Of a stretch of 64,000 nt of DNA, positions 42,325-50,546 are shown piece by piece; the stretch's first letter is position 1, and each line of letters starts with the position of its first letter. This stretch comes from Maribellus sp. YY47 (GTDB lineage Bacteria; Bacteroidota; Bacteroidia; Bacteroidales; Prolixibacteraceae). The stretch is from contig NZ_JALGYW010000014.1 in NCBI RefSeq assembly GCF_023111095.1, positions 62,001 through 126,000 of the forward strand, given 5' to 3'. Below the pieces are notes generated by a model that saw only the letters and a program-made list of their open reading frames with translations, searched no databases and was not told the DNA's origin. Made by a program: the position numbers and the translations under genes.

Positions 42325-43755
42325 TTGAATACAACCGTTAAAAACGAGCTGATAGAACTGTTTGAACACCAGTTCAATGAAAAAGTAGAAACCTTTGAAA
42401 TGCTCCCTCAATCGGGTTCGTACCGCGAGTATGCCCGGATGGGAAACACAACCCGGACGGTGATTGGCGCTTTTAATAACGACGTGAAAGAGAATACAGC
42501 CTTTCTTTCATTCTCCAATCACTTGTACAATAAGGGAATAAAAGTGCCGAAGGTTTATGCGGTGAGTTCTGATTTAAAGAAATACCTGTTGCAGGACCTC
42601 GGGGATACAACGCTTTTTGGTTACCTCACTCAGGTCAGGGAAGAAGAAGGTTTTTCGGAAAATATTATCAGCCAGTACAAAAAAGTACTGACAGCGCTCC
42701 CTAAAATCCAGATCATTGCCGGAAAAGATATCGATTACTCGGTTTGTTATCCGCGTGAGGCTTTTGACAAGCAGTCGATGATGTGGGACCTGAACTATTT
42801 CAAATATTATTTTCTGAAACTGGCCAAAATTTCGTTCGACGAACAGGCTTTGGAAGATGATTTTCAGCAGTTTAGTAACTATTTGCTGAGTGCAAGCTCG
42901 AAGTATTTTCTGTACCGCGATTTTCAGTCACGGAATGTAATGCTGAAAGACGATGAAGTTTATTTTATAGATTACCAGGGCGGACGCATGGGGGCGCTTC
43001 AATACGATTTGGCCTCGCTCTTATACGATGGAAAGGCTGATATTCCGGAAAGTGTTCGGCAACAACTGTTCGATTTTTATCTCAGCGAGCTAAAAAAATA
43101 CATGAAAGTGGACGAGGAGCGCTTCACTGCCTACTTCAAAGGTTTTGTGCTCATTCGTATTATGCAGGCAATGGGAGCCTATGGGTTCCGTGGCTTTTAC
43201 GAGAAAAAGGAGCATTTCCTGAAGAGTATTCCTTTCGCTCTGAAAAATCTGGAAATACTTCTGAAAGACCTTCGGCTTCCGCTTGAATTACCTGAGTTGA
43301 TAAGTGTTTTGAAACAACTGACCAAATCAGAAGTGTTAAAGGAAATCGGGAAATCGAAGTCTGATCTTACCGTTCGCATTACCAGTTTTTCTTTCAAAAA
43401 AGGTATTCCTGACGATCCTTCGGGTAACGGAGGAGGGCATGTTTTTGATTGCCGTGCTATTCACAACCCGGGGAGATATGAAGAATATAAAAAGCTAAGC
43501 GGAAAAGATGTGGCCGTGCAGGAGTTTTTGGAGCAAAAGTCAGAAATGGGACTGTTCCTCGAATCGGTAAAAGCATTGGTGGAACAATCGGTAAAAGTTT
43601 ACCTTGAGCGCGGATTCTCTCATTTGTCGGTGAGCTTTGGTTGCACCGGCGGACAACACCGGTCGGTGTATTCGGCCGAAAAAATTGCAGAATTTCTTCA
43701 AAACAATTATCCGGTGAATGTTGTTGTAGTTCACCGTGAAAGGGATAGTTGGTGA
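42325..43755 (+). CDS. Fusion of an aminoglycoside-phosphotransferase-fold sugar kinase and a RapZ C-terminal domain
   Basis: A 476-residue protein starting at TTG. Residues ~1-330 are an APH-fold kinase related to amino-sugar kinases: LLQDLGDTTLF near 88, the catalytic loop YRDFQSRNVM with Asp199 and Asn204 (Tyr in place of the usual His), and the metal-binding IDYQGG with Asp216. Residues ~349-476 match the C-terminal domain of RapZ (GGHVFDCRAIHNPGR, then SVSFGCTGGQHRSVYSAE at 435-452), which in E. coli binds glucosamine-6-phosphate. No RapZ N-terminal kinase domain is present. The fusion suggests phosphorylation and sensing of an amino sugar during cell-wall recycling (inference). The downstream small gene overlaps the stop. 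Confidence 0.85.
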   Translation: MNTTVKNELIELFEHQFNEKVETFEMLPQSGSYREYARMGNTTRTVIGAFNNDVKENTAFLSFSNHLYNKGIKVPKVYAVSSDLKKYLLQDLGDTTLFGYLTQVREEEGFSENIISQYKKVLTALPKIQIIAGKDIDYSVCYPREAFDKQSMMWDLNYFKYYFLKLAKISFDEQALEDDFQQFSNYLLSASSKYFLYRDFQSRNVMLKDDEVYFIDYQGGRMGALQYDLASLLYDGKADIPESVRQQLFDFYLSELKKYMKVDEERFTAYFKGFVLIRIMQAMGAYGFRGFYEKKEHFLKSIPFALKNLEILLKDLRLPLELPELISVLKQLTKSEVLKEIGKSKSDLTVRITSFSFKKGIPDDPSGNGGGHVFDCRAIHNPGRYEEYKKLSGKDVAVQEFLEQKSEMGLFLESVKALVEQSVKVYLERGFSHLSVSFGCTGGQHRSVYSAEKIAEFLQNNYPVNVVVVHRERDSW

Positions 43756-43880
43756 TGAGTAAAAAAGCATGTAAAAAAAAGGATTTTGAGAACAAAAAAG
43801 ACGCGCTTTTTGAATGTAAAAAGTGCGGTGCTAAAGTAAAAAGTGAAGACAAGGTTTGTAAACCGAAAAAGATTGGCTGA
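43755..43880 (+). CDS. Small zinc-ribbon-like protein, translationally coupled
   Basis: A 41-residue gene whose ATG overlaps the preceding stop (TGATG). It encodes a very basic peptide with two cysteine pairs in the form C-x-x-C (ECKKCGAK) plus single Cys at positions 6 and 35, so a small metal-binding ribbon is possible. I recall similar short Lys/Cys-rich genes after RapZ-like genes in other Bacteroidota but cannot verify this here. It is below many gene-calling cut-offs. Confidence 0.65.
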   Translation: MSKKACKKKDFENKKDALFECKKCGAKVKSEDKVCKPKKIG

Positions 43881-44013
43881 CAGTTATCGTTGTATCTTGG
43901 GGATCAGGTAGCTGACAAAAATCAAAAATGTATCAGTTTTGCCTGTAAGATCTTGGTAATTAAAAACTGAGTTTTTATTTTCGCAGCAAATTTCAAAAAA
44001 TTAAAAATCATCC

Positions 44014-44724
44014 ATGGGAAGAGCATTTGAATACCGCAGGGCAGCAAAAGAAAAACGCTGGGATAAGATGTCGAGGGTTTTTCCAAAACTCGCAAAAAAA
44101 ATCACGATTGCAGCCAAAGAGGGCGGTGCTGATCCGGATATGAATCCCTCATTGCGTACAGCCATTTTGAATGCGAAGCACGAGAATATGCCGAAAGCTA
44201 ACATTGATTCGGCTATCAAACGTGCCTCGGGTAAAGATGCTACCGACTATATTGAGGTGAGTTACGAAGGAAAAGGTCCGCACGGAGTACTTGTTTTTGT
44301 GGAATGTGCCACCGATAATACAACGCGCACAGTTGCCAACGTAAAAAGCTACTTTAATAAAGCCGGCGGAGGCCAGGTGCCTAACGGTTCTTTGGAATTT
44401 ATGTTTTCGCGGAAAGCAGTTTTCGAATTCGATCTTCCGGAAGGAATGGAGGTGGAAGATATGGAACTGGAACTGATTGACTCCGGTTTGGAGGAAATTG
44501 AGGAGAACGAAGGCAAATATTATGCTTCGGGCGATTACACCAGTTTTGGCGAATTGGCTTCGGCATTCGAGCGACTAAATATCGAACCAAGTAAAGCGGA
44601 GTTAAGACGAATCCCTACTACTCCGGTTGAATTTACCGAAGAACAGCTCGAAGAAATTGAGAAGATGCTGGATAAACTGGAAGAAGACGACGATGTTCAG
44701 GCAGTTTACACAAACATTGCCTAA
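44014..44724 (+). CDS. yebC: YebC/PmpR-family protein (translation/transcription factor)
   Basis: A 236-residue protein with the family start [20 protein letters not shown], the [15 protein letters not shown] block and [17 protein letters not shown]-like helix (here [16 protein letters not shown]), and the conserved [18 protein letters not shown] and [16 protein letters not shown] segments. YebC was described as a DNA-binding regulator and more recently as a factor that helps ribosomes at proline stretches; both views rest on other species. Full length, with its own terminator. Confidence 0.93.
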   Translation: MGRAFEYRRAAKEKRWDKMSRVFPKLAKKITIAAKEGGADPDMNPSLRTAILNAKHENMPKANIDSAIKRASGKDATDYIEVSYEGKGPHGVLVFVECATDNTTRTVANVKSYFNKAGGGQVPNGSLEFMFSRKAVFEFDLPEGMEVEDMELELIDSGLEEIEENEGKYYASGDYTSFGELASAFERLNIEPSKAELRRIPTTPVEFTEEQLEEIEKMLDKLEEDDDVQAVYTNIA

Positions 44725-44752
44725 TCAGCGTTATTGATAATAATTTCAAAAG

Positions 44753-44785
44753 AACGTATTCGTTTAAAACGGGTACGTTTTTTTT
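44753..44785 (+). terminator. Rho-independent terminator after yebC
   Basis: Outer stem AACGTA/TACGTT with an inner CGTT/AACG stem, followed by a run of eight T residues; it begins 29 bases after the yebC stop. Confidence 0.8.
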
Positions 44786-44898
44786 ATGCGCTCGATTTAC
44801 CATTCAGATCACTTCATTAACCCTAAAAAACACTGTACTCGTCTAATAAATGACAGCTGAATTTTTCTTTTGTCCTATATTCGGAGAAAACTTAACTT

Positions 44899-46122
44899 AT
44901 GCTGCCTGTCCGTAAATACATTCGACATTTTTCGGAAATATGGGAAAACAGTCCCGGTAATTTTCCTGCTTTCTCTAAAGAATACTCATCTCAGGAAAAA
45001 TTGTCAAGAGAGGCCAACTACGAACTTTTCCAGGAGAAGATAAAAGCGATGCAAAACCGAAAAGAAATAAAAGCCGCGAAAAGTGATCCCGGAGCTTCTT
45101 TCTTTCCCATGTTCAAAGCTTTTCTGGAAACGGTTTTTGATTTTGAAAAGGACCATTTGAAGGTGATTTTATCGGAGGAGTTTAAAAATGTATCCAAAGA
45201 CTTTTTTTACCGGGCCCGCGAGTTTGGGCCGGAGTTGAAACCAACCGATATTTACCAGGGAATGCGGAATGTGTGGATCATGAACGGACTTCAGCTAATG
45301 ATGAACATCCCTGTTAAGATTACCCCTTCGGTTTTTGCCTATTCGATGATCTACCCGTACAGCGATAATCTGTTGGACGATCCTGCAATTACCAATACCG
45401 AAAAGGAAGAGTTTTCGGAGCGTTTCAACCGTAGGTTACATGGTGAGGATGTTCATCCTGCTTCCTTTTCTGAAAGCCAGTTATTTAAATTGGTGGAAAT
45501 GTTTGAAGAAGAATTTCCAAGAACGGATTTTCCGATGGTATACGAAAGTTTGTACGCTATTCAGCAGGGGCAAACCAACAGTTTAAAAATGTGTACACAA
45601 AGTGGCCTGTCGGATGAACAGATTCTTGAAATTTGTTTTGAAAAAGGAGGAGCTTCGGTTTTGGCAGATGGTTATTTGGTTGCCGGCCGGTTAACTCCCG
45701 AACAGGAGCAGGCCTTGTTTGGCTATGGTGTTTACCTGCAGCTGCTCGACGATATTCAGGATGTAAAAGAGGATGCACAGGCATCTACCAAAACCATTTT
45801 CTCCTGTCTCCCTGAAAATGATCTGGGAACTTTTGTAAACAAAACCATTCATTTTGGCCGTACTGCACTTGCCGAAATGAAATGCTTTCAGGGGAGTGAA
45901 AATGACGAGTTTATCAGTTTAATGAATCGCAGCATCGAAACCATGCTCATTGAGTCGGTAGGATTGAACGATGGTTGGTTTACACAGGAATACCTGGACG
46001 AACTGGAGCGTTTTTCACCCTTGCATTTTAGTTTTGTTCGCGAAAAAAGGGCGCAGTCCAAATCACAGCGCTTTGCTTTGTTCCAGAAATACTTTGAGTC
46101 GGCAAAACCTGCCGCAGTTTAG
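44899..46122 (+). CDS. Class I isoprenoid-synthase-like protein (terpene synthase fold candidate)
   Basis: A 407-residue, mainly alpha-helical protein. Two aspartate-rich motifs stand in the helical body: SDNLLDDP (Asp156, Asp160, Asp161) and LLDDIQDVKED (Asp284, Asp285, Asp288), spaced by about 125 residues, which is how class I prenyl-diphosphate-using enzymes place their two magnesium-binding motifs. It lacks the familiar FARM/SARM sequence context of farnesyl or octaprenyl diphosphate synthases, and the N-terminal ~70 residues are extra. No carotenoid, hopanoid or quinone genes adjoin it. It could be a terpene cyclase, a prenyltransferase or a catalytically dead relative. Family by motif only; the substrate is not known. 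Confidence 0.68.
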   Translation: MLPVRKYIRHFSEIWENSPGNFPAFSKEYSSQEKLSREANYELFQEKIKAMQNRKEIKAAKSDPGASFFPMFKAFLETVFDFEKDHLKVILSEEFKNVSKDFFYRAREFGPELKPTDIYQGMRNVWIMNGLQLMMNIPVKITPSVFAYSMIYPYSDNLLDDPAITNTEKEEFSERFNRRLHGEDVHPASFSESQLFKLVEMFEEEFPRTDFPMVYESLYAIQQGQTNSLKMCTQSGLSDEQILEICFEKGGASVLADGYLVAGRLTPEQEQALFGYGVYLQLLDDIQDVKEDAQASTKTIFSCLPENDLGTFVNKTIHFGRTALAEMKCFQGSENDEFISLMNRSIETMLIESVGLNDGWFTQEYLDELERFSPLHFSFVREKRAQSKSQRFALFQKYFESAKPAAV

Positions 46123-46142
46123 TGCCTGATGCTTCAATCTCT

Positions 46143-46625
46143 CTACTTTAAAAGTTGTTCGATATAAGGCTCCAACTTTTCCGGTTTGGTAATGGGAGCA
46201 AAGCGTTTCACCGGTTTACCGTTTTTGTCGATCAGAAACTTTGTAAAATTCCATTTGATCTTACTTCCGAGTACACCACTTAATTCTTTTTTCAGGTATT
46301 TAAAAATTGGGTGTGCCTCTTCTCCGTTGACGTCTACCTTCGAAAACATCGGAAACGAAACGCCGTAATTGATCAGGCAGCCTTCCGAAATTGATTTTTC
46401 ATCTCCGGGCTCCTGGTTTCCAAACTGGTTGCAGGGAAAACCGAGAATCACCAGGCCGTTGTCTTTGTGTTTTCTGTATAAATTTTCCAGACCTGCGTAT
46501 TGCGGAGTAAAACCACACTTGCTGGCAGTGTTCACCACTAAAATGGTTTTTCCTTTAAAGTCTTCCATTGGAACCTCCTTGCCTTGAAGACTGTTGGCTT
46601 TGAATTGATAAAAATTGTTTTCCAT
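46143..46625 (-). CDS. Glutathione peroxidase-family thiol peroxidase
   Basis: A 160-residue peroxidase. Peroxidatic Cys37 in [10 protein letters not shown], Gln near residue 72 in [13 protein letters not shown], and the WNFTKFLID segment (Trp, Asn) supply the catalytic tetrad. Cytoplasmic, with no signal peptide. Bacterial members of this type usually use thioredoxin rather than glutathione. It ends convergent to the isoprenoid-synthase-like gene and is divergent from the arsR operon. Confidence 0.9.
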   Translation of the reverse strand: MENNFYQFKANSLQGKEVPMEDFKGKTILVVNTASKCGFTPQYAGLENLYRKHKDNGLVILGFPCNQFGNQEPGDEKSISEGCLINYGVSFPMFSKVDVNGEEAHPIFKYLKKELSGVLGSKIKWNFTKFLIDKNGKPVKRFAPITKPEKLEPYIEQLLK

Positions 46626-46779
46626 GGTTAAATTGTTTTATGTTGTTTTAAATATATCGTGCGCAATCCAAATGTAGAAATTTGATTGTATGTCGCATGC
46701 GATATAAGTTGGTGCCAACTCAAATTAATGGATAATTAATCGTTAAAAAGCGTTGATTTTGAAATGCAAATTCAAAATA

Positions 46780-46797
46780 GTTCGTATTTTTGCGAAC
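46780..46797 (+). promoter_or_regulatory. ArsR operator copy 1, overlapping the -7 element
   Basis: An 18-base inverted repeat GTTCG-TATTTTTG-CGAAC; its centre TATTTTTG is a perfect TAnnTTTG -7 element. A dimeric ArsR binding here would block the promoter. It lies 16 bases before the arsR ATG. A near-identical copy precedes the downstream thioredoxin gene. Confidence 0.7.
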
Positions 46798-46813
46798 AAC
46801 GAACAAGCTGATC

Positions 46814-47113
46814 ATGATGGAAGTAAAAATAATTTCAGACGAACAACAAAAACTGGCGCGGTATTCCAAAGCCCTAGGTCACCCTATCCGTGTTTATGTA
46901 ATGCAGTTGCTTGGGCAACAAGCCTGCTGTTACAGTGGCGATTTAAGCGAAGAGTTACCGGTTGCAAAGTCAACACTATCGCAGCATTTGAAAGAACTCA
47001 AAGATGCCGGATTGATCCAGGGTGAAATTGAAGCTCCAAGAATAAAATACTGCGTTAATAAAGAGAATTGGAAAGAAGCGCAGGAATTATTCAAAACCTG
47101 TTTCAAAATCTGA
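46814..47113 (+). CDS. ArsR-family winged-helix regulator
   Basis: A 99-residue HTH regulator (or 98 if the second ATG at 46817 is used; a TTG at 46790 would fall within the operator and is rejected). The winged helix shows as ALGHPIRVYVMQLLG, SGDLSEELPVAKSTLSQHLKELKDAGLI and the wing GEIEAPRIKYCVN. Cys38-Cys39 before GDL lies where metal-sensing ArsR proteins have their ELCVCDL thiols, so a thiol-based metal(loid) or oxidant signal is plausible. It probably represses its own operon through the two inverted repeats. Confidence 0.85.
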   Translation: MMEVKIISDEQQKLARYSKALGHPIRVYVMQLLGQQACCYSGDLSEELPVAKSTLSQHLKELKDAGLIQGEIEAPRIKYCVNKENWKEAQELFKTCFKI

Positions 47114-47131
47114 AAAAAATTTAGAGCGATA

Positions 47132-47149
47132 GTTCGTGTTTTTGCGAAC
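47132..47149 (+). promoter_or_regulatory. ArsR operator copy 2, before the small thioredoxin gene
   Basis: GTTCG-TGTTTTTG-CGAAC, with arms extended by one base (AGTTCG/CGAACT). The centre differs from copy 1 by one base and is one base off the -7 consensus. It lies between arsR and the thioredoxin gene, so the downstream genes may have their own repressed promoter. Confidence 0.65.
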
Positions 47150-47179
47150 TACGAATAGAAATTAATTATACAAATCACA

Positions 47180-47416
47180 ATGGAAATAAAAGTATTAGGT
47201 ACAGGTTGTGCCAAGTGTAAAAAACTCGAAGAGCTGACCCGCAATGTGGTTGCTGAAATGGGAGTGGAAGCTACTATTGAAAAGGTAGAGGATATCTACA
47301 AAATTATGCAATTCGGAGTGATGAGAACTCCCGGGTTGGTGGTGAACGGAAAAGTAGTTCTTTCTGGTAAACTTCCAGGAACCAGTGAGTTAAAGGAGCT
47401 GTTGGAAAATGCGTGA
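47180..47416 (+). CDS. Small thioredoxin-fold redox protein (CxxC)
   Basis: A 78-residue glutaredoxin/thioredoxin-fold protein. The active site is Cys10-Ala-Lys-Cys13 in GTGCAKCKK, followed by the cis-Pro-type TPGLVVNGK loop. Related small proteins lie next to ArsR/ArsP-type permeases, where they probably reduce or hand over the toxic compound. Its end overlaps the start of the permease gene by eight bases. Confidence 0.85.
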   Translation: MEIKVLGTGCAKCKKLEELTRNVVAEMGVEATIEKVEDIYKIMQFGVMRTPGLVVNGKVVLSGKLPGTSELKELLENA

Positions 47417-48434
47417 TCGTTTTAAAATACTGCTCTGGCCATTTGTGCTTTTGGCGCTGTGGATTCTGATTTACAACAACCTGCATGAAATTGCCGATCT
47501 TGTCGTTTACCGGCTGATGGGACTAAAAGAGGGAACACATCTGACAGAATCGATTTGGTTCTTCATTTTTGAAGTTCCCAAAGTAATGCTTTTACTTGTG
47601 TTGATTGTGTTTATCGTTGGGGTGATCAGAAGTTGGTTCTCGGCCGAGAAAACGCGCAAGGCGCTCGAAGGTAAATCATTGTTTGCCGGAAATGTGATGG
47701 CTTCGGTACTGGGGATTTTGACTCCGTTTTGTTCCTGTTCAGCCATTCCTTTGTTTTTAGGTTTTGTGGAAGCCGGCATCCCCATCGGAGTCACTTTTTC
47801 TTTTTTAATTGCGGCTCCCCTGATCAACGAAGTGGCGCTTATCTTGCTTGCAGGTTTATTTGGATGGAAAGTAGCTGTAATTTATGTGGTTACCGGCTTA
47901 ACCATTGCCATCGTTTCAGGTTTTGTGATTGAAAAGCTGAAGTTGCAGAAATACGTGGCCGACTGGGTATTCCAGGTAAAAGCCAATCATGCTGCAATGG
48001 AAGAACAGGAATTAACTTTAGCGGATCGGATACAGGTGGGATTTGACACGGTAAAGGAAATTGTGGGCAAAATCTGGATCTATATCCTGATTGGAATTGC
48101 AGTTGGCGCCGGTGCGCATGGTTATGTTCCTGAAGATTACCTGGCCCGCATTATGGGAGAAGGAAGCTGGTACGCCGTGCCGCTTGCTATTTTGCTGGGA
48201 GTTCCGCTCTATTCGAATGCTGCCGGTATTATTCCAATCGTGGCGGTTTTGATGGAGAAAGGAGTTACGCTGGGAACCGCACTGGCATTTATGATGTCGG
48301 TAATCGGCTTGTCGCTTCCCGAAATAATTATCCTGAAAAAAGTGCTGAAGTGGCAGTTTATTGCCATTTTTGTTGCAATTGTAGCCACTGGAATTACAAT
48401 GGTTGGATTTTTATTTAATCTTCTGCATTTATAG
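47409..48434 (+). CDS. ArsP-like permease (DUF318 family)
   Basis: A 341-residue membrane protein with about eight to ten helices. The family motif TPFCSCSAIPLFLGFVEAGIP contains Cys108 and Cys110, which in ArsP-type exporters bind trivalent organoarsenicals; a second conserved block (GVPLYSNAAGIIPIVAVLMEKG) is also present. Members export methylarsenite or, in other cases, copper or unknown substrates. With the ArsR and thioredoxin genes next to it a metalloid role is the first guess, not proven. Confidence 0.85.
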   Translation: MRDRFKILLWPFVLLALWILIYNNLHEIADLVVYRLMGLKEGTHLTESIWFFIFEVPKVMLLLVLIVFIVGVIRSWFSAEKTRKALEGKSLFAGNVMASVLGILTPFCSCSAIPLFLGFVEAGIPIGVTFSFLIAAPLINEVALILLAGLFGWKVAVIYVVTGLTIAIVSGFVIEKLKLQKYVADWVFQVKANHAAMEEQELTLADRIQVGFDTVKEIVGKIWIYILIGIAVGAGAHGYVPEDYLARIMGEGSWYAVPLAILLGVPLYSNAAGIIPIVAVLMEKGVTLGTALAFMMSVIGLSLPEIIILKKVLKWQFIAIFVAIVATGITMVGFLFNLLHL

Positions 48435-48436
48435 TC

Positions 48437-48916
48437 ATGGTTCGAAAACACGGTTTCCTTGTTGTCATGATCCTGCTGGTGGGCGCTTTGCTGATCTTGT
48501 TGTTCAACAAGGAGAAACTGTACGATTATATCTCCGGCGAAATGCAACAACAGAATTCGGAACAGGCAAAATTCGAAGCCAAACAGTTCATCGAATCCAA
48601 TTATAATTATGCTGAAAACGGAAAGGATCTTGAGTTTTCCCTGCTTCAGTTTAAATCCTCCGGGTGTACCATTTGCAAACAGATGGAACCGGTTCTGGAA
48701 GAAATCAAAAACTGGAACGGGGCAAAAGTAAATATTCAGGTTTTTCAGGTGTTGAATCCTGACAGCCAGGAAATGATGAAGTATTTTGGAATTTCTACTA
48801 TTCCGATGCACATTCTCCTGGATAAAAACGGGCAGGAATTCTCCCGTAACTACGGGTTTATTTCTGCAGACGATCTAAAATCCCGATTTCTGAAAAATAA
48901 ACAGGCTAATAATTAA
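48437..48916 (+). CDS. Membrane-anchored thioredoxin-like protein
   Basis: A 159-residue protein with an N-terminal membrane helix (FLVVMILLVGALLILLF) and a thioredoxin fold with active site Cys77-Thr-Ile-Cys80 and a cis-Pro loop at ISTIPMHILL. Faces the periplasm by its anchor. It lies two bases after the permease stop, last in the ArsR operon; probably keeps the permease or an exported substrate reduced. Confidence 0.82.
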   Translation: MVRKHGFLVVMILLVGALLILLFNKEKLYDYISGEMQQQNSEQAKFEAKQFIESNYNYAENGKDLEFSLLQFKSSGCTICKQMEPVLEEIKNWNGAKVNIQVFQVLNPDSQEMMKYFGISTIPMHILLDKNGQEFSRNYGFISADDLKSRFLKNKQANN

Positions 48917-48932
48917 AAGACCAGTGTTGAAT

Positions 48933-48995
48933 GAGTTCATTCGCTTTTATGGTGCAATAAAATACATCTTTGCTTCCGTTATACGAATGAACTCA
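48933..48995. repeat. 11-bp perfect inverted repeat with 41-base loop
   Basis: GAGTTCATTCG and CGAATGAACTC flank 41 bases in the gap between the convergent thioredoxin-like and DUF3570 genes. No T-tract follows on either strand, so it is not a standard terminator. Confidence 0.6.
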
Positions 48996-49008
48996 AACTA
49001 TATTCAGA

Positions 49009-50319
49009 TTAATCATCAAAAACAAATTTTACTCCGAGCGAGAACATCGAAGCGCTAAACTTCGAGTCGCGGTCGTATTTGTTGTATTTCAAATCGATAC
49101 TTTTCAGACCAAACTTGTAAATGTGTTTGCTGGTAAATACATCGGTATACGAGACGCCCAATCCAAAATTGTTGGAATTAAATTTCGACAAATCGTAATC
49201 CGAGGTATAGTACTGTTCGGTAGACAAATGTTGATTGTACGGCGCAAAGTAATCAGCTGCCGTTTGGTCGTAATACCGGTACGAAGGATAGATCGTGAAT
49301 TTATCCGTGATCTTTACCGGGATTTCGATGCTTGCGGTGTTGGACGTAATTCCCCAGTCGTCGAAATAATAGCGGTAATAGGTTCTGATCGTTACCCGCT
49401 CGTTCACAAAGTAATTTAAACGGCCTCCCAAGGCGGTTTTAAAGCGCGAATTTGGCAAATGCTCAATCCCTTCGGCCAGATGGAAATTCTCGGCAAAAGC
49501 ATCCTCTACATCGCTAAAATAGACTCGGTGAAAGGGTGTCGACAGCAAACCATCCTGTAAGATAAAATCAGCCGACAAATAGGCATTCATCCGGGAAGAG
49601 AGTATTTGCGAAAATCCAAAACCCGCCGAATAGGAATTCCTGCCTTTACTGGTTATTTCGTTGAACTCTGGATTGTAGTTTCCCTGAATCTGGATCCCCT
49701 GAATCAACTGATTGCCGGGCGTTCCTCCAATCATCGAAGGGCGCAATTCAATGGGATAAATCAAACTCCAGGTATCGATGTATACGTTCCCGTGCAGCGA
49801 GAACTCTGTGTTTTTTTCGTTAAACAGCCAGGTGTACGATCCGCCGCCACCCACCGAAGTATAATCGAACTCGGCAGAAAACGAAAGATCGGCCGACCAA
49901 ATGCGGTTGCGGTCGTCGGAGCTGTGACTGTAACCGATAATTCCGTTTATCCAGACATCGCTTTTGGAAGCGCCGCTGCTTGCCACAAAAGGATCGGCGG
50001 GCTTTTTGCCGTCAAACGGATCGATATTACTCGACGAGGCCGATGAGTATGCCGAAATATTTGCATTAATGGTAAGTACATCGTCGTCGTTTAACGGAAC
50101 ACTCACAACAATGGTAGGAGAGAGGTCCTGCAGTTCTTCCGTTCCTTTTCCGCCGGTAACCGCTGCATTTTCCCCGCTTTGCTCATAATAATTCATGAGA
50201 AATTCGACCTCGGCATTCTCCAATACCCTTTTTTTATACTCCCCGTTATTTTCGGAATCCGTTTGTGCGAACAATGCTCCGGAAAGGAGGATCAAAAAAA
50301 TACTCAGTAATACTTTCAT
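49009..50319 (-). CDS. DUF3570 outer-membrane-type beta-barrel protein
   Basis: A 436-residue exported protein (signal peptide ending LFAQ). The sequence alternates hydrophobic and polar residues with many aromatic strand ends (YRYYFDDWG, YPSYRYYDQ), as in porin-like barrels, and closes in FSLGVKFVF, a typical C-terminal outer-membrane strand. DUF3570 genes lie with ApbE and DUF4266 genes in many Bacteroidota and Proteobacteria. The role is unknown; a channel or scaffold for a flavin- or metal-carrying partner is one idea. Confidence 0.82.
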   Translation of the reverse strand: MKVLLSIFLILLSGALFAQTDSENNGEYKKRVLENAEVEFLMNYYEQSGENAAVTGGKGTEELQDLSPTIVVSVPLNDDDVLTINANISAYSSASSSNIDPFDGKKPADPFVASSGASKSDVWINGIIGYSHSSDDRNRIWSADLSFSAEFDYTSVGGGGSYTWLFNEKNTEFSLHGNVYIDTWSLIYPIELRPSMIGGTPGNQLIQGIQIQGNYNPEFNEITSKGRNSYSAGFGFSQILSSRMNAYLSADFILQDGLLSTPFHRVYFSDVEDAFAENFHLAEGIEHLPNSRFKTALGGRLNYFVNERVTIRTYYRYYFDDWGITSNTASIEIPVKITDKFTIYPSYRYYDQTAADYFAPYNQHLSTEQYYTSDYDLSKFNSNNFGLGVSYTDVFTSKHIYKFGLKSIDLKYNKYDRDSKFSASMFSLGVKFVFDD

Positions 50320-50330
50320 ACTTCTAAAAT

Positions 50331-50546
50331 TTAGTTACACCCACATCCTCCGCCGGTTTTGCCTCCGTTGGCTCCCGATGCTGCTTCGCGGTACGATTGA
50401 AAACTATTTTGAAATTTGTCGATCGAACGTTGGGTCAGTGCCATGTCCGGATCGTTGATGTTCACCTTTTCGTACTCTTTCAGCACCGTACACGAGCTAA
50501 AAAGCAAAAGGCCTGCACCCATCAGTAGCAATAGTCTTTTTCTCAT
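50331..50546 (-). CDS. DUF4266 small lipoprotein with C-terminal Gly/Cys tail
   Basis: A 71-residue lipoprotein: lipobox FSSC, Cys19. The mature part has NDPDMALTQRSIDKFQNSF and an end REAASGANGGKTGGGCGCN with Cys68 and Cys70. The GGGCGCN end is the conserved mark of the DUF4266 family as I know it. Its stop lies 11 bases before the DUF3570 start and its 5' end overlaps the apbE frame by four bases, so the genes are coupled. The SGAN segment is weakly like flavinylation sites of ApbE (which attach FMN to Thr/Ser in DxxTGA-type motifs) but does not match exactly. Confidence 0.8.
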   Translation of the reverse strand: MRKRLLLLMGAGLLLFSSCTVLKEYEKVNINDPDMALTQRSIDKFQNSFQSYREAASGANGGKTGGGCGCN

